From: Pseudomonadota bacterium
Lineage (GTDB): Bacteria; Pseudomonadota; Alphaproteobacteria; Rhizobiales; Xanthobacteraceae
Direction: 5' to 3'
Assembly: GCA_963205465.1 (NCBI GenBank)
Contig: CAUJKG010000050.1
Span: 1 to 6,822 of the forward strand
Length of the DNA stretch: 6,822 nt
Notes under the pieces: generated by a model
What the model saw: the letters and a program-made list of their open reading frames with translations, nothing else
What the model was told of the DNA's origin: nothing
Databases searched by the model: none
Shown here: positions 6,168 through 6,822 of the stretch, piece by piece
Position numbering within the stretch: the first letter of the stretch is position 1
Layout of the letters: each line of letters opens with the position of its first letter
Program-made: the position numbers and the translations under genes

Positions 6168-6188
6168 GTGAATCGTGGAGCGATTCAC
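6168..6188. repeat. Inverted repeat GTGAATCG-TGGAG-CGATTCAC
   Basis: Two perfect 8-base arms are separated by 5 bases, with a GANTC site in each arm. CGATTCACA (6181-6189) on the right is a 7 of 9 match to the TGATCCACA-type DnaA G-box known from Caulobacter. A second TTCAC-containing element, TTGTTCACG, follows 20 bases on. It could bind a dimeric regulator or a pair of DnaA molecules; both are inference. Confidence 0.5.
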
Positions 6189-6235
6189 ACGGGCAATCAC
6201 TTGTTCACGGACTCGATAGGTCAAACAGACTCAAC

Positions 6236-6258
6236 AAAAGATTCTAGAAAAGATTCTA
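6236..6258. repeat. Tandem direct repeat AAAAGATTCTA, two copies, period 12
   Basis: Exact 11-base copies at 6236-6246 and 6248-6258 are separated by one G. Each contains a GATTC methylation site, and a third GANTC site (6228) lies one further period upstream. The repeat sits in the AT-rich stretch just before the hemE ribosome site. Short AT-rich repeats of about 12-13 bases are typical of DNA unwinding elements in bacterial origins; that role here is inferred. Confidence 0.5.
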
Positions 6259-6260
6259 TG

Positions 6261-6270
6261 AAGGAAAGGA
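6261..6270 (+). promoter_or_regulatory. Ribosome binding site of hemE
   Basis: AAGGAAAGGA is a purine-rich Shine-Dalgarno stretch ending 10 bases before the GTG at 6281. It decides the start: no in-frame ATG lies nearby upstream, and the downstream sequence begins at the usual HemE N-terminus. Confidence 0.65.
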
Positions 6271-6280
6271 TAATCGAGAA

Positions 6281-6822
6281 GTGAAGGATAAGTTCCTCCG
6301 CGTACTCGACGGCGAGAAGTTCGACGTGCCGCCGGTCTGGATGATGCGGCAGGCAGGACGCTATCTTCCTGAATATCGCGAGACGCGAAAGAAAGCCGGC
6401 GGCTTTGTCGATCTGTGTCTTAATCCGGAGCTTGCCAGCGAAGTCACGTTGCAGCCGATCCGACGCTTCGGCTTCGATGCGGCAATCATCTTCTCCGATA
6501 TTCTGATCGTGCCTTATGCGCTCGGCGCGAAGTTATGGTTCGAGGAAGGCGAAGGTCCGCGGCTCGAACCGGTCACGGACGAAGCCGGTTTTTCGAAGCT
6601 TTCCGAAACACTCGATCCTTCGATCGTTGCGCGTGTCTACGAAGCGCTGGCGATGACGCGGGCGGCCTTGCCGAAGGAAACCGGGTTGTTCGGCTTTTGC
6701 GGTGCGCCCTGGACGGTGGCGACCTATCTGGTGGCGGGACGAGGTACGGAGGATCAGGCGCCGGCGCGACTTCTGGCAATGCAGGAGCCGGTATTGTTTC
6801 AGAAGATCATTGACCGGCTTGT
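6281..6822 (+). CDS. hemE: Uroporphyrinogen decarboxylase (HemE), N-terminal half, truncated by window edge
   Basis: HemE removes four carboxyl groups from uroporphyrinogen III to give coproporphyrinogen III in cytosolic haem and tetrapyrrole synthesis. The window holds 180 complete codons of a protein usually about 340-350 residues long; the rest is beyond the right edge. The first family signature VWMMRQAGRYLPEYR (19-33) contains R23 and R27, which correspond to substrate-binding arginines. FSDILIVPYALG (71-82) contains D73, equivalent to the catalytic aspartate. The second signature GFCGAPWTVATYLVAG spans 138-153 and includes Y149. The start is GTG at 6281, supported by AAGGAAAGGA upstream and by the usual MKxKFLRVLxGE-type beginning. 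Upstream control is probably tied to the candidate origin, as in Caulobacter, where the hemE promoter overlaps it. Confidence 0.96.
   Translation, partial: MKDKFLRVLDGEKFDVPPVWMMRQAGRYLPEYRETRKKAGGFVDLCLNPELASEVTLQPIRRFGFDAAIIFSDILIVPYALGAKLWFEEGEGPRLEPVTDEAGFSKLSETLDPSIVARVYEALAMTRAALPKETGLFGFCGAPWTVATYLVAGRGTEDQAPARLLAMQEPVLFQKIIDRL

Larger units (their letters stand above)
5962..6280. other. Candidate chromosomal replication origin / hemE regulatory region
   Basis: This region between the divergent ppsR-like gene and hemE corresponds to the place where the origin lies in Caulobacter and some related alphaproteobacteria. What is seen: nine GANTC sites at 6048, 6058, 6078, 6170, 6182, 6210, 6228, 6240 and 6252, where about one would be expected by chance. 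There are also inverted repeats at 6048-6062, 6098-6113 and 6168-6188, a tandem repeat at 6236-6258, and an AT-rich stretch at 6221-6280 (19 of 60 bases G or C). No exact TTATCCACA is present on either strand; near matches such as CGATTCACA (6181-6189) and TTGTTCACG (6201-6209) reach only 6 of 9. No TTAA occurs, so no CtrA site. The origin assignment is inferred from gene order, GANTC density and AT-richness; the region also has to contain the promoters of hemE and the ppsR block. Confidence 0.6.

Noticed and set aside
6195..6207. IHF-like site in the candidate origin
   Set aside because: It matches only 7 of 9 constrained positions of WATCAANNNNTTR, too weak to call.
1..6822. Mobile elements, CRISPR arrays, tRNA or rRNA genes, toxin-antitoxin or defence genes
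   Set aside because: No transposase, integrase, terminal inverted repeats, spaced repeat array, RNA gene fold or defence-type gene was seen; genes fill almost all of the window.

Overview
The window looks like the chromosome of an alphaproteobacterium, most likely of the Hyphomicrobiales (Rhizobiales). The evidence is the gene order, the protein sequences (an alphaproteobacterial Tim44-like protein, an SecB of 158 residues, the 'SYFHLHLVSDATGETL' start of the PEP-synthase regulator), the GC-rich coding sequence and the use of GTG starts. I cannot name the genus. All nine genes are recognisable housekeeping genes; no phage, insertion sequence, CRISPR array, tRNA or rRNA is visible.

Layout from left to right. 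Positions 1-1571 (minus strand): the first part of a lytic murein transglycosylase A gene (mltA, running off the left edge), preceded by a membrane-anchored Tim44-like protein gene. Positions 1572-1853: a 282-base divergent intergenic region. Positions 1854-2330 (plus strand): the export chaperone gene secB, convergent with the next block and separated from it by 3 bases. Positions 2334-5961 (minus strand, read from right to left): a tightly packed five-gene block, ppsR-like regulator, maf, aroE, coaE, dnaQ. Its genes overlap by 4 bases (ATGA, GTGA) or lie 0-3 bases apart. Positions 5962-6280: a second divergent intergenic region. Positions 6281-6822 (plus strand): the first half of hemE, running off the right edge.

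The genes serve different core tasks: cell envelope and export (MltA, Tim44-like, SecB), replication proofreading (DnaQ), coenzyme A, aromatic amino acid and haem synthesis (CoaE, AroE, HemE), nucleotide clean-up (Maf) and PEP metabolism (PpsR). What they share is position. In Caulobacter and several other alphaproteobacteria the chromosomal replication origin lies between hemE and the divergent gene encoding the DUF299/PpsR-type protein.

The most interesting part of the window is therefore the hemE-side intergenic region. It holds nine GANTC sites (the CcrM methylation motif) in 209 bases, two inverted repeats built on GAATCG/CGATTC, a tandem AAAAGATTCTA repeat, and an AT-rich stretch (19 G or C in 60 bases). 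It has no consensus DnaA box and no CtrA site. I propose it as the replication origin, or a methylation-controlled origin/hemE regulatory region. No new multi-gene system is visible.
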